Shown one piece after another: positions 37,412-49,400 of a stretch of DNA of 64,000 bases. The stretch covers positions 27,931,075 through 27,995,074 of the forward strand of contig NC_135175.1 of the NCBI RefSeq assembly GCF_041146795.1. The letters are read 5' to 3'. The translations under genes and the position numbers were made by a program. The first letter of the stretch is position 1. Each line of letters starts with the position of its first letter. This DNA is from Maylandia zebra (taxonomy: Eukaryota; Chordata; Actinopteri; Cichliformes; Cichlidae). The notes under the pieces are model-generated. The model did not search any database. It saw only the letters and a list, made by a program, of their open reading frames with translations, and was not told where the DNA came from.

Positions 37412-40400
37412 AAAACAGTTCCTGTGCACAGGTTTTCTTAGTGAGATGGTGAGACAGAAAAATAAAGGAGTTTTTGCTGTCCTGTAGCAACACTCCAAAT
37501 CAAATGTATTTGGCTGGTTTTTGGGTAGATCAATAGTTTGTGGCTCTGAACTCTGAATCTGATATGGATACGATGATGACATGATGATATTTTAAATCCA
37601 AGAGTGCAAACATCAGCTTTGGCCAGGTTAACTGCAACTTGACTGGTTGGCTTACAATTTTTGCAGCTGCACAGCTGTAATTGTAAGTGTTTCTCTGCAA
37701 GAAAGCAAATAGAATTGCTCCTTATATTAAATAAAAAGTTAACTTAAGTGGCTAGAAGTTTGTTAAAACCACAACCCCAGCTATAAGGTCCACTTCCTCT
37801 CCTTGTTGGTGATGTTGACTTTGTTTTCATTGTTGAGTCACTTCAAAAGCCTGTTTCATGTGACACGAAAGGACTTTTAGAAGTAAGTTGTAAATAGACT
37901 GGTGCTTATATAGCGTTCTTCTACTCTACTTGATCACTTAAGGCAATTTATGCAGCGCGTCTCATTCACACTCAGATAAAGGCATTAAGAACATCTCACC
38001 TAAGGATACTTTAGGATGCAGGCTAGAGCGGCCAGCGATTGAACCACCAACTTTCTAATTAGTAAATGACCTGTTCTACCTCCTGTACCACAGCCATTAA
38101 AAAAAATGACAGCAGCTAGTATTCCCAGTACTAACCAGACCCTGCTTGGTGTCTGAGATCAGATAGGACTGACTGTACCCAGCAGTCATCTTGGCATCTT
38201 GCTTCTGTACAGTTTATTCCAAAAAAACATACATAATTTGAAGCCAAATGGCTGAATCAATGAAGAGATGAACACCTTCATTTCAGTGGTCACTGTGACA
38301 TAAACGTTGCATGTTTAGGATCAGTTTTCAAATCTGAAACATTTACATCAGCAGTAAAGTTCCCCTTTTGTTTAAATTAGTTTTAAAAGTCTTCACATCA
38401 GCCTAATTTGAAGGTGAATGCATGTTTGAAATTAAGATCATGGAGCAAATTTCTCTAAAACCTGTTCAGACACAACCTGGTAAGGCTAAAATGTAACCTG
38501 GGTTTAAATATAAAAGTTTAGTAGCCATCTATGTAACACCTGGACATTGTTTGAGAATTGCAAATAGTGTCTTTGGTTTAACATCTGATTTGTTCGCGCA
38601 GCGGCTGTGAGCAGACAGCCACTCAGCATCCGTCTCGTTGTTTGTAAAATAACCTACTGTTTCCATCAGCTAGGGCAGTGTGGTGGTGAGGCCCTGCAGC
38701 CTCAGAAAAAAAAGTGACGGGGTTTAAATTTGCAGAGGTGTTGAGGAGAAAGAGTGCACTTTCACTTTTCAAGCAGAGGTAAAGAAGACGTGACCTTGTT
38801 TTCCTATAGGCATCTTTTGAATGATCTGAGAAGACGGCGTTTCACCTGATGGGTTTTTTTTTTTTTAAACAAACCATTACATTGTTTACACCTCTCGCAA
38901 AGATCTCTTCAAAGTCTTTTCACACCATACCAAGCCGGTGAAGATCTGCTTTACAGTGATGAGGTGATAAAATAGCACCCTGCACCGTACATGCAGCTTC
39001 AAGGGTTATGTGAGGATGAATCAGCATGTATTCATTGTGTGCACACTCTATGTATGAGGTGGTATGGTTTGATATTTGTTGAAGGTCACGATAATATTCT
39101 CATGCTGCTACTTCTACAGGACTGTGTGCTTTTGTGTGTTCACAGTTATGTTTTTGCAGTAGGAAACCATATATGGCATAAAGGATTTCAGTTCTGCTTG
39201 TTCGAAGAGTAGTATCGCACAAAACCTCTCTGTCATGTTGTAATGGTCTCTCTTTGCTTGTGGCTCCACATGGGTCTCATTAGGGAGGGTAGAAGACAGA
39301 AAAGGGGAGGGTTTGGAGAGGAGAGGAGGTGGCACAGCGGTGTTGGTTTCTCCCGACCGAACAGAAGAAAGCAGTGTGTGTGTTTTCTCCCAGACTGAGT
39401 GCTGTTTGTGTGTGGGTATGTGTGTGTGTGTGTGTGTGTGTGTATTTTTCCTGAGGAAGAGCAACCACTGGTTCCACAAACATGAATGAGGGATCCACTC
39501 CAGCTGGGAAACAACGGCTGCTTTAACGGCACCCGCACACTGTAGCTGTAGCGTGTGCGTGTTCAACATGATCAGCAAGTCAGCCTGTTGTGCTGAATCT
39601 GAGCTCTTCCTCTCTAATTATCTGCTTAGACTGGAAAAGTACCGGCTATGTTAGTCTTGCTTTTTACCCTTACAGTTGATTTTTTTTCCCCCATCATTAT
39701 GTTTGGCTAGTGTTCCTATTTTCCTGTTATGTGTGGTTCATTTACTACCAATTTGAGTGAAATTCTGTGAAATGTTTCACCAGTGCTGACTGCCACTGCT
39801 GTCACGGTGTACTGTTCTCCATTCTCGAGCCTATTTTTGATTGATTTGTCCTCATCATTGAATTCAGTTCAATGACAAGCAAAGATGCTATACTCAAGTG
39901 CAATTAGGAAAATCTGAGTGTGTTACTTGAATACTGTGAGGCCCTGAAGAAGATTCAGAAATGTCAAGTCATGTTAAGTTATTTATAAAGAAACTTCACA
40001 ATGTTTGATTTATAGATTTATGTTTGCATTTAAATAAAGGCACAAACATACAATACTGTGCAAAAGCCTCAAGACAGCCATCATTTCTTTATGTGTTGCT
40101 TCCAAAGAGCCAGAGTTTTCTTCTAAACAAATTTCCCACGTGTGGGACTAATAAAGGTTATCTTATCTTATCTTAATCTTATCTTAACTCTTCTAATGTG
40201 GGCTTACACTGTGCGATTTGTGGCTCATTTTGAGCCGATTTTTCAGTTTCAGAGTTTCGCCTTCATCCTGTGTCGTGCATCGTGTAGTATATGTGGGATA
40301 ACGAGAAGCGATTAACACCTCACGTCCAGCTCCCGTTCATCAATCGCTTGGTTGTAAGAAAATCAAACCTGTTTGTGTCAACGCAGCCTCTCACACTGTG

Positions 40401-43400
40401 CACACGCAAACACATAAATGTCGGTGAAAAAGACGGAGCAGCACGGCAGTTCAGCGTGTGATCTAGACACAAGCAATGGAGGCACAACTTGTAGAACTTT
40501 GGAAAGCTCATCCGAGCCTTTTCGATGTGGCCTCACAAAATTATCACGACCACAACAATCGTGAAAATAATTGGATGGACAATCCTGCTCAATCACAGCT
40601 GCCTGATCAACGTTTTTCATTAGCAATTTAGCAAAGTTGATGGTGGTGGTGTGAGTCTGTGTGAGTGAAAGACAGGGATGGAGAGCGAGCGACAGATTTT
40701 CTGTTATAACCTTCATGTTATGGACGCACAGTGTGAGCATTCAGGTGCATCGTGACCTACGAACTTCTAACCCCTGCGAGTCAATCGTGCAGTTTGAGCA
40801 GATGCTCGATAACGTGACTGAAAAACTGTATGCTCAGCTTAAAGTGGTGTTTCTTTGGACATTGGCTGCCTCTTAGCGCATTTTCAGTACTTATACCAGG
40901 CCATTTTCAGAGCGATCTTTGTTTTGTTTATTAAGACACTTAACACTGATCTATGAATCATTCATGCATAAGCAATTCATGCCAAAGATAAGAGACTGAC
41001 TGGTTTTTCACCAAAAAGGTGATTCTCAAAGAAATATTAGCAAGAAATGTGGTATGTCTCACAAGCTGTGTCCTTAAAAGCATGTCCTTAAAAGAAACTT
41101 AGTCATCACTTGTCCACTTTCCTAAGACCTATCTGCAGCAGATGAACAGTATTTCAAAAGTCATGTCCTTAAGAAACAGAAAAAAATCTTGTAAAGCCAG
41201 AGCTAGCACACAGGACTTAATAATACATCCAGCCCTTCAAATGATTCATCTACTGTTCACTGAAAACCCATCAGAAAATGTCTCAGTTGAAGGGTTTCTA
41301 TCAAGAAGGCTTTCTCAAGGAAGGAAAATAAGGACAAAAGGCTGAGGTATGCCAGATTACACAAGAATTGGGCTGACAATCAGTGGCAACAGGTCCGATG
41401 GAGGGATGAATCCAAATTAAATTGTCATCGGTATGTACAGTGGAGGTCAGGGAAAAGGTAAAACACCCATCTCGGAAAAAAAAGTGGAAGCTCTGGTATG
41501 GTTTGGTGCCGAACACAGAGAGAACCAGCAGCCTCTCCAGAGCCAGGACATCAACATTAATGAAGCAGTGTGGGATCGACAGAGAACAGAACAAAAAGCA
41601 GCCAACATCCAAAGAGCTTTGAATGTCCTTAACCTCTTAAGACCCGAACTCTTCCATGCATTTTTAATTTCTCTTTGATGTTTGGGCATATTGGGGCCCG
41701 ATGAATTCAAAAACAAAGAATTACCAGATTTATTTATTTTTTTACCTTATTTTTGTTTTTAAGAAAAATAAGAACCACATATGAGGATATTCGTTTAAAA
41801 TTCTGATAGAACAGTAGCAGTATAATGTCCTCGTAAGTGGGTATCAGGCCTTTGTAGAGCAAAATTGAGTATTTTGGTCTATCCACCATCCATCCAGCCA
41901 TTAGCTTCCGCTTATCCTTTTTGAAGTTGAAGTGCAAAGGTGGTCATACTAAATATTGTCTTTCAAGTTTATTAGAATTGTACAAAATCTGTTTTTTTTC
42001 TTAAATCCTGTATTTTTATTAATATTAGCATGTTGCAATAAATATTGCTACACCTATTAAAGAAATGGGAGCTAGCAGGAGGCTTTTGCACAGTACAAAT
42101 TGATAAATAAAAGATGAAAACATGATGACTCAAACCAGGAAGTGCCTAACAAAAACTATGTTAAAACATAGATGAGAATGTGAAAGAGTCTGAAACTTAA
42201 GATGTTCCAACGTCTCTTCCCCCACTCAGGCCAGCGACGGGAAAGCAGCGAGCGTTGCAGTTGAAAGCATGAAGACTGAGCCTGACAGCAAAAGCAAAGG
42301 TGAGAAGTTGCATCTTAACTGTCGTGTAGGCGAATCTAGCAAAAACACTGTGCTAATGACAAATCGACGCACATGTCACTTTCAGCTCATCACATTCTGG
42401 TGTTTGGTCAGGAATCCTTATTCGTCATATTTTAACAAAGGGAAACCCCTTTAACAACGATTTCAACCATGAAGAAGAACAGAAGCCTGCTAAAGGAGCA
42501 GAGTTGCATGTAACATGTTCCAAAGTAGCACATTACAGTAAATCACATGACTCAGAAATGTAGTGGATTACTGTACATGTGTACTCACCTTCATGTTACA
42601 GTTGTTACATGTGTAACTTGTCCCTAAGTTACCAGATAGAAAAAAAATCCCCAAATTTGCCCTTTTTCTGCACTCTCGAAATGCAATCATCTGGCCTTAT
42701 TTCATGTGGCAGGAAGTGAAAAATTGTGGTTTAGTGGTTTACAGGTTTTGAAGATCTTATTTAAAAGAAGAATATTTGCTTAAACACTAACTGCATGCAG
42801 GCTAGAAGCAGCAAGCATCACAAAAGACTAAAACAAAGCATACCAAACAGAAGGTTTCCCAACCAAGCAGCCAAATTTTTAACAGGTAACAAAATGACAA
42901 GCAGTCCAAAATGTGCCTTACTTAGGCAACATGACATGTAATTTAATCACAAGACCTAAGACAAGGGTTCGAGGTCTGTCTGCGACCGCCTTTTTATATT
43001 TACCTTCATATTTGATCCCTTTTCTCTTGCCGTTTGAGTAAGTTTAGATAAATTAGACGGTCAGGACTCAGTACTAAAACCTGTTGGTTACTTTAAAGAG
43101 AAAAATCATAGTGTGGGTTTAAGGAAACCGTTCCACAATGGTAAACTGTCTCTCAGCTTTCTCAGCATTCCCCTGGTTCCTGCACATTAAACAATGATGC
43201 TGAGAACGGCTCGTAAAATCTCAAATACATGTGCAAACCAAACAGGATCCCTCCATGTGTTCCATTCGGTCAACTAAAACTGTTTGCTATCATTTCCTAC
43301 ACTTTTTGCAGGTTTCCTTTCATTCTAATAAAGCGTTGTTTCTTATTATCATAGTGTCTAATGTTGTTACACTGTTTTGAAAGTGCTTCCTCGTTTGGGC

Positions 43401-46400
43401 TTTTGTCCAAGCATGTCCGTTTATACAAGAGAACAAACTATTTTTTTCAGAGTGAATGCATCTGTCCATTATTAGATCACTGATAGGGATTATTATTGTT
43501 TATTGTAAAACCTATGGATAAAAGACTTTAAAAGATCATTAAAAAAAAAAGACAAAACAAATAAAGGGATTATTTGGAACTTTTTTATATTTCCAATTAT
43601 AAATTACATATTTTGCTCGATGTAAACTGTGTTGATGACGTTCTTGCATAATGAAAACACATTCTTCTATTTATGTAGGTCAAATCCAGTTTGCCTTCTT
43701 TGTCTAAACCCACTTGTTTCTGACTTTTTCGGTGGTTTTGTTCTATTAAACTGACTTGACTCTTTTTGACTGGCTGTCAGGGCGGGAGCAGTGTAAAGTC
43801 CTCTTTCCATACGAAGCACAAAATGAAGATGAGCTGACGATCAAAGACGGGGACATCATAAATATCATCACTAAGGTGAGCGAAGCATTGTGCGATTTCG
43901 TATTCGCATCTGCATTCACTTCCAGGCATCTGCAAATTCAAATAAATACTTAAAAATGATTTTGTCCAGGATTGTGCCGATGCAGGCTGGTGGATGGGGG
44001 AGATCGGGGGAAGGCAAGGTGTCTTCCCAGACAACTTTGTCAAGCTGCTAGAAGTTGAGAAAGAGGTGATTTTGTCATGACTCGCAAAACTTTCCAGGTT
44101 ATAGTGATGTTTGAAATCTGCAGATGTGGTTTTGTGATGCTTCTGCATCTGTATGCGTTTCCAGAGACCAAAGAAACCGCCTCCTCCAAGTGCACCGTCG
44201 GCAAAACACACCACAGGTAACAGCTCTCATCTTCCTGCTTGTTTTTGTGGTCTGAGACTATAAAAAAATAATAAAGGGGGGAAAATAGTAAAAATAAAGA
44301 AAGACAAAAAAACCTTTGAACTCTGACTGCAGAGAAAAAGTCAGAGGTCAGGAAGGCTCCTCCTGAGCGGCCTGAACATCTTCCCCAGAGAGACCAGGAT
44401 CGAGGTAAAATCTGACCTGCTTTGACTAGTGCTCGGCTGCACTATCTCACTTATTTGCTCGGCTAATTACTAACATCCTTCATACTAATAATAATCATAT
44501 AACACCCTGCTGGGCTTCTTTACATAAAAAAGACAGATTCTTTTCTAGGTCAAGTTTCTGCAGATATCACTTACGGGAATTGCCCCGCTATTTTTTTGAG
44601 CAAAATAGCAGAGCTTTGATTGAAGAGGTGCATCAGTATCAGTCTGTGTGCAACAGGAAACTATGGGTTTTTATGTGGTTTTAAGCATAAGAAAGACTGG
44701 CATTGACTGTGCTGCTGGTGTGAGACGGATGTCTCCAGATGTCTGCACAGTGGCCGCGATGTCATTGTATCAGAGCAGCACGAAATGATGTCTTTCTTTT
44801 ATATATATGCGATATACTGAGATTGCAGTGGGGTTAAAAACATACAATCAGAGATAAAAAGTGTCATCAGCCTTATGTGTTACTTTGTACCACTGTCAAA
44901 CTGATTTCCATAACTCTGTCATACATTTAAATAAAGTAGCAAAGTTTCTATGATTGGAGTTTGCCTTTGCTAAAAAAAACCCCCAAACAATTAAGTACGT
45001 AAGTTCTATGATTTTGTGGCTGACAGTTTTTAAGGTGTTGCTTGTTGTTACATCAGTCAAAAGCAATCGTGCTGGTACACTTTTCCGTGTGGCTTCTTTG
45101 CACAGCAGTACATGCTGAGTAGGAGGGTGCTACTGCAGCTAAGTGCTTTTAAGAAGTCTCCAAAAGCATGAAAGGTTTTACCATGCACAGCTAAAAGTCA
45201 GTTTTTGAGACAGTTTTTGCTTTGTTGTCGTTATTTAAAAGATTAAATCCTTTTATCGGATTAGTAATAGACACACTATTATTAAGACTGATGCAACTGT
45301 TGTTTCTGGGCTTTTTTTAAATAGTTACAGACTCTCAGCTTGCCTCCATACACTTGCATTGAGTGCAATTTACACTTCAAATGCAGCTACAGGTTAAGTT
45401 CTTTACTTCCACCTGCAGCAACAAACATGAACTGTCCCGCTGAAGCATTCAACAGTTTCTTCCACAACATTTAGAGTCCAAATCTGGTTTATAGACCAGT
45501 AGATGAAGTTTGTATTATGTGGAACATGAAATAGTTAGAACTGGTGACTGTTTATTTAAGTCAGTTTTAAAGAATTGGGGAAAGGATGAAAGTTGTACCT
45601 GTTTACTTTTACAATCTTTTACTGCATACGCTCTGGATATTGTATTTAGTCCTTTGTCCTTTGTAGACCTGGCATTAACTGCAGGTCACTCTAAAAAATG
45701 AGATTTTTAATCTAGACTCATAATAAGGATAGTAAGTATCCTGATTGGTTGTAGGTGTGGCCACCTTTGTAAGGGGAGTAGGGGGAAATAAATACATTCT
45801 TGATAAAAAAAAAAAGATCCAGAAGCAGGCTGGAGGATAAAGTGACTCTGCTGTAAGGAAAAATGGATGTAGAAAAGAAATGGCAGCAACTTAATACTTC
45901 TCTTAATCATACTACCAACATGAGTACTCAGAGAACACAAATCCCCCCAAAGGGCAAGAGCTAAACTTTGGTGTTTTGTGATGATCTTATTACACTGTGC
46001 TCGCGTCAGCTTGTTATTAAATAAATAAAAAGTGTGATGTACAGCTCTTTTCACATCTATTTTTATGCTGTATTACTCAAAAGGATTTCTTGAATTGTTT
46101 TTTTTTCATGGTCAGCTATGACCTTGGGTCAAGGTCAGATGCATAGCCAATCCAGGTGTTTCACTGTACACACTGGTCTTGGATGAAATCACGCCAGTTA
46201 TTTTATGCAACAGTGATGGAGGATTTTCTTGAATTGTAACATAATAAATGGTTCTTGTTTGGCTCATTTTTAGTAGAAGCTTAAATACTTGACAAATACC
46301 GCTGCCACCACCTCGATGCCTGATCTTTTTTAATCCTTTCTGTCCTCTGTTGCCCTGTCTGTGTGTTTCCTTTTATTTCCTGCGGCCCTCATCATCCTTT

Positions 46401-49400
46401 AACCTTTACAGCTGAATTATTCCTCTTCAAAGGTCAAAATTTGTTCATTTTTGCTGAGGCAGCCATGTTTACCTTCCCCTTGTCTAATGATGCACGTGTT
46501 TGAGTCATGCTTGTCCCTCTGCATGCATATCCAGCTCTGATCTGCTTGTGTGTTCTCATTATGTTGTATGATTTTTGTGTGTATGTTTGTTTTGTGCGTA
46601 GGTGAAGAGGTGAAACTCGGAGACCTCTCTAAGCCCACCCTCCCATCTCTCCTTCCCAAAAAACCCCTCCTTCCAAAGTCAAGCGCCTCCTCTTCCTCCC
46701 AACCCCCGCGGCGTCCCGAGAGACCGCCCACACTAGCGTCAGTACACACACAAACACACTCAGATACAGAAAACGCCCTGATTTGTACATGCCTGAGCAT
46801 AATGAGCCTAATATTTACGTATGGTTTACTTGCTCAGGTGTGATAGCCCCAAATCTGAGGGCGGGGCTTCGACACCAGATTCTGCCCCTGACAGGTCACG
46901 TGACACCGGTGAGTTAGACTGACAGAAGCATCGAGCAGTGATGCAGTGTCAGAGCGGGCTCAGAATTTTTGCTCTGCCGGAGTCTCTAATATGTTTCTGC
47001 ATTTCTGGTGTGTGTCTGCACAGATATGGATCTGGACGCAATTGTCTCTTCTACAGAGAAGCTGAGTCATCCAACGGCATCGCGACCACGAGTCACGGAC
47101 CGCCGACCCCGCTCACAGATCATCACACCAGTGAGTCAGTCTGTAGTCGGCCTTTCAGAAATGACTTTATATGAAGAAAGAAAGACAACATATTTCTACA
47201 GACCTCAAACCAAAATACAGTCGCCCCCTGCTGGCTGACTGTAGATTAAGCTTTGAACGCTAACCACTCTTTTCTGTTATTACCAATACTTTAGTGTCAA
47301 TCAGCCTAAAAAAAAAATAAATGAAATAAATAAAAATGACAATTATAAAAACCTTTATGTTTGCAGTATGGTCATGTTTTACCAAAAAGTCGAGGCTTAC
47401 ACTGATGTCTTAGAAATTCTGACATCGCTCTATGTAGCATAAGATGGTGCTACTCTTTATTCAAGTTTTTATTTTATTTCTTTTCTTTCCAACCAAGTGT
47501 GGTTTCTTTTTGGAAGGTTTTCAGTCAGAAACATCAGCCATTGTTCTGCATTACAGGGGATTTATACTTGCTGTTAAATCCACACTGTAGGTACCTTGTA
47601 ACCATAAACCCCCCTGAATAAGTCTAAATCAGCACTTAGTAGCTTAAACATTGCTACAGTGCTACATTGACTCACTGCACCATCTTTTGGTATAAATTTG
47701 TATTACACATAAATATGGCCTAGCCCTGTTTTAACTTCTGTTGATACGCCTTCAACATAACACACAAACTCAGGAAGTTTTAGCAGATGTTTCTTCACAT
47801 TCTTCTGATAGCTTTAGGCACTGAAATTAAATTCTTTTTCTTTTCCCACCCTCACAGCTTTTAGTAATAAATGTAATTCAGGGAACTCAATGAAACATAG
47901 CTTTGTTTTCATGCAGTCACAAATGTTTTAATCAAATTATTTGCATTTTTATCACTTCTGTTTGCAGCATTTCATCAAGACTTTGTTACTTCAATTTCAC
48001 CCAAATCAAGGCTTTTGATAGCCAACACCCCTCACCACAGATTTGTTTGTGACCTTTAAAGATGCTGTCAGGCAAATAAGCTTAACTTCAGAATAGACCT
48101 AGATGTGTCACGACTGAGCAGCCGGTGCATTTCAGATGCGAACCCAAATTCAGACACAGGAGAACAGAGCTTTAATTCCAACATTTGGCTAATTGCAGGT
48201 GGCAAAACCTGAAACTAAGAAAACAAAGAAGACTGTGAACACTGTAACTGAAAGACTATGAAACTCAGTGAAAGAAAACTATGAAAAACCATGAATACTG
48301 AGTAACTATGAAACACAGTGAAAACAAAAACCTATGACACTCTATGACTGAGAGATAACAGACGATGCAACGCTGAGCACAGGAAGACTGAGGACTTAAA
48401 TACACACGAGGTGATCAGGGGACGCGAGGACACATGAGGATACAGCTGACTAGAATTAAACATAATTACAACACAGGGGAGAGAAAAACTAACCACATGA
48501 ACACAGAACACGCACGATCTATTTCAGAATAAAACAGGAAACTAGACATGACAACACTAAGCCTACAGACCTAAAAACACATGATAAACTCAAGAATCCA
48601 AATATGGAAACCAAGGAAACAATAAATAATGGCTGCCTTTAACCTAAACTAAATAGGAATAACACATGATCACAAAGCTAACACGAGAAGAATACCAAAA
48701 TAAACTCGGAGCGCTGGGTCAGAGGCCCAGGCTGTGACAAGATGTTTCTCCCCATTTCCATTCTTCTCGCTAAACTAGATTGTCCTTGCAAAATATAAAT
48801 TTCTTGTGATGCTTTTTAAAAATTATTGTCTCAGTTTGTATACAAGGATTTTTTTTTCTTTCTTCTTGTTGTGGATATTTTGCTATCAGAATATATCTGT
48901 AGTCTGAAAAAAGAAGACCAGTGAATGTATACATTTTTAAGCACATTTCTTTCTTTTGCAGTCTTCTCTGTCCTGCACTGACCTGGACTCACCGATAGTG
49001 GAGGTCAGGAAGGACAAGGAGCGAGTGAAGGACAATCATGATTCTGTCTCCACCAGATCTGTAGATGCTTCCCTGAGGAAAGGAGTACCCACCATCTCTG
49101 TACGGCCATGGCAGTTCCTTGTGCTTCTCATTTAATCCATCAGGGGGCATTACACTACAGAATTTCATGTTTTTTGACTTGTAAAACTGTGTTTTGGTAA
49201 TTTTACTCAAGGCTTCTGGCAAATGTTAGTGTTGGCAGATAAAAAAAAGATAATGCTTTATTTAATTACATGAAGTACATTAAGTCACTTTTAAGGTTAA
49301 ATATCACAAAAAAGGTCAAGTTTGACTCTTTCTTTTTAAGTTGAACATCATCAAGTTAGTGAAACAATCTATCAATAAATTCCAGGCCCATCCAGCTTGC

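Larger units (their letters stand above)
40056..42093 (+). mobile_element. Dead Tc1-type element carrying nested insertions
   Basis: The ends are inverted: CTGTGCAAAAGCCTC at the left and GAGGCTTTTGCACAG-like sequence at the right, each flanked by TA (40054-40055 and 42094-42095), the Tc1 target. The left arm continues to about 40131 and the element resumes at about 40960. In the resumed part, remnants of transposase coding survive, including the stretches encoding [24 protein letters not shown] sequence near 41345-41405 and [14 protein letters not shown] sequence near 41440. The right side ends with a GCAATAAATATTGCTACACC motif typical of this family. The frame is destroyed and most of the catalytic half is deleted. 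Confidence 0.6.
34361..42229 (+). other. sh3kbp1: sh3kbp1 intron 7 (7.9 kb), repeat-rich
   Basis: No exon is supported. It holds a short CA-rich tract (about 34677-34710), TG tracts near 35826 and 36020, a dead Tc1-type element (about 36320-37194), a C21A14 tract, a dispersed repeat (37896-38098), a 5S-derived fragment (38109-38196), a TG microsatellite (39419-39443) and a composite nested element (40056-42093). Mammalian SH3KBP1 has internal promoters for shorter isoforms; no clear equivalent is visible. Confidence 0.8.
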
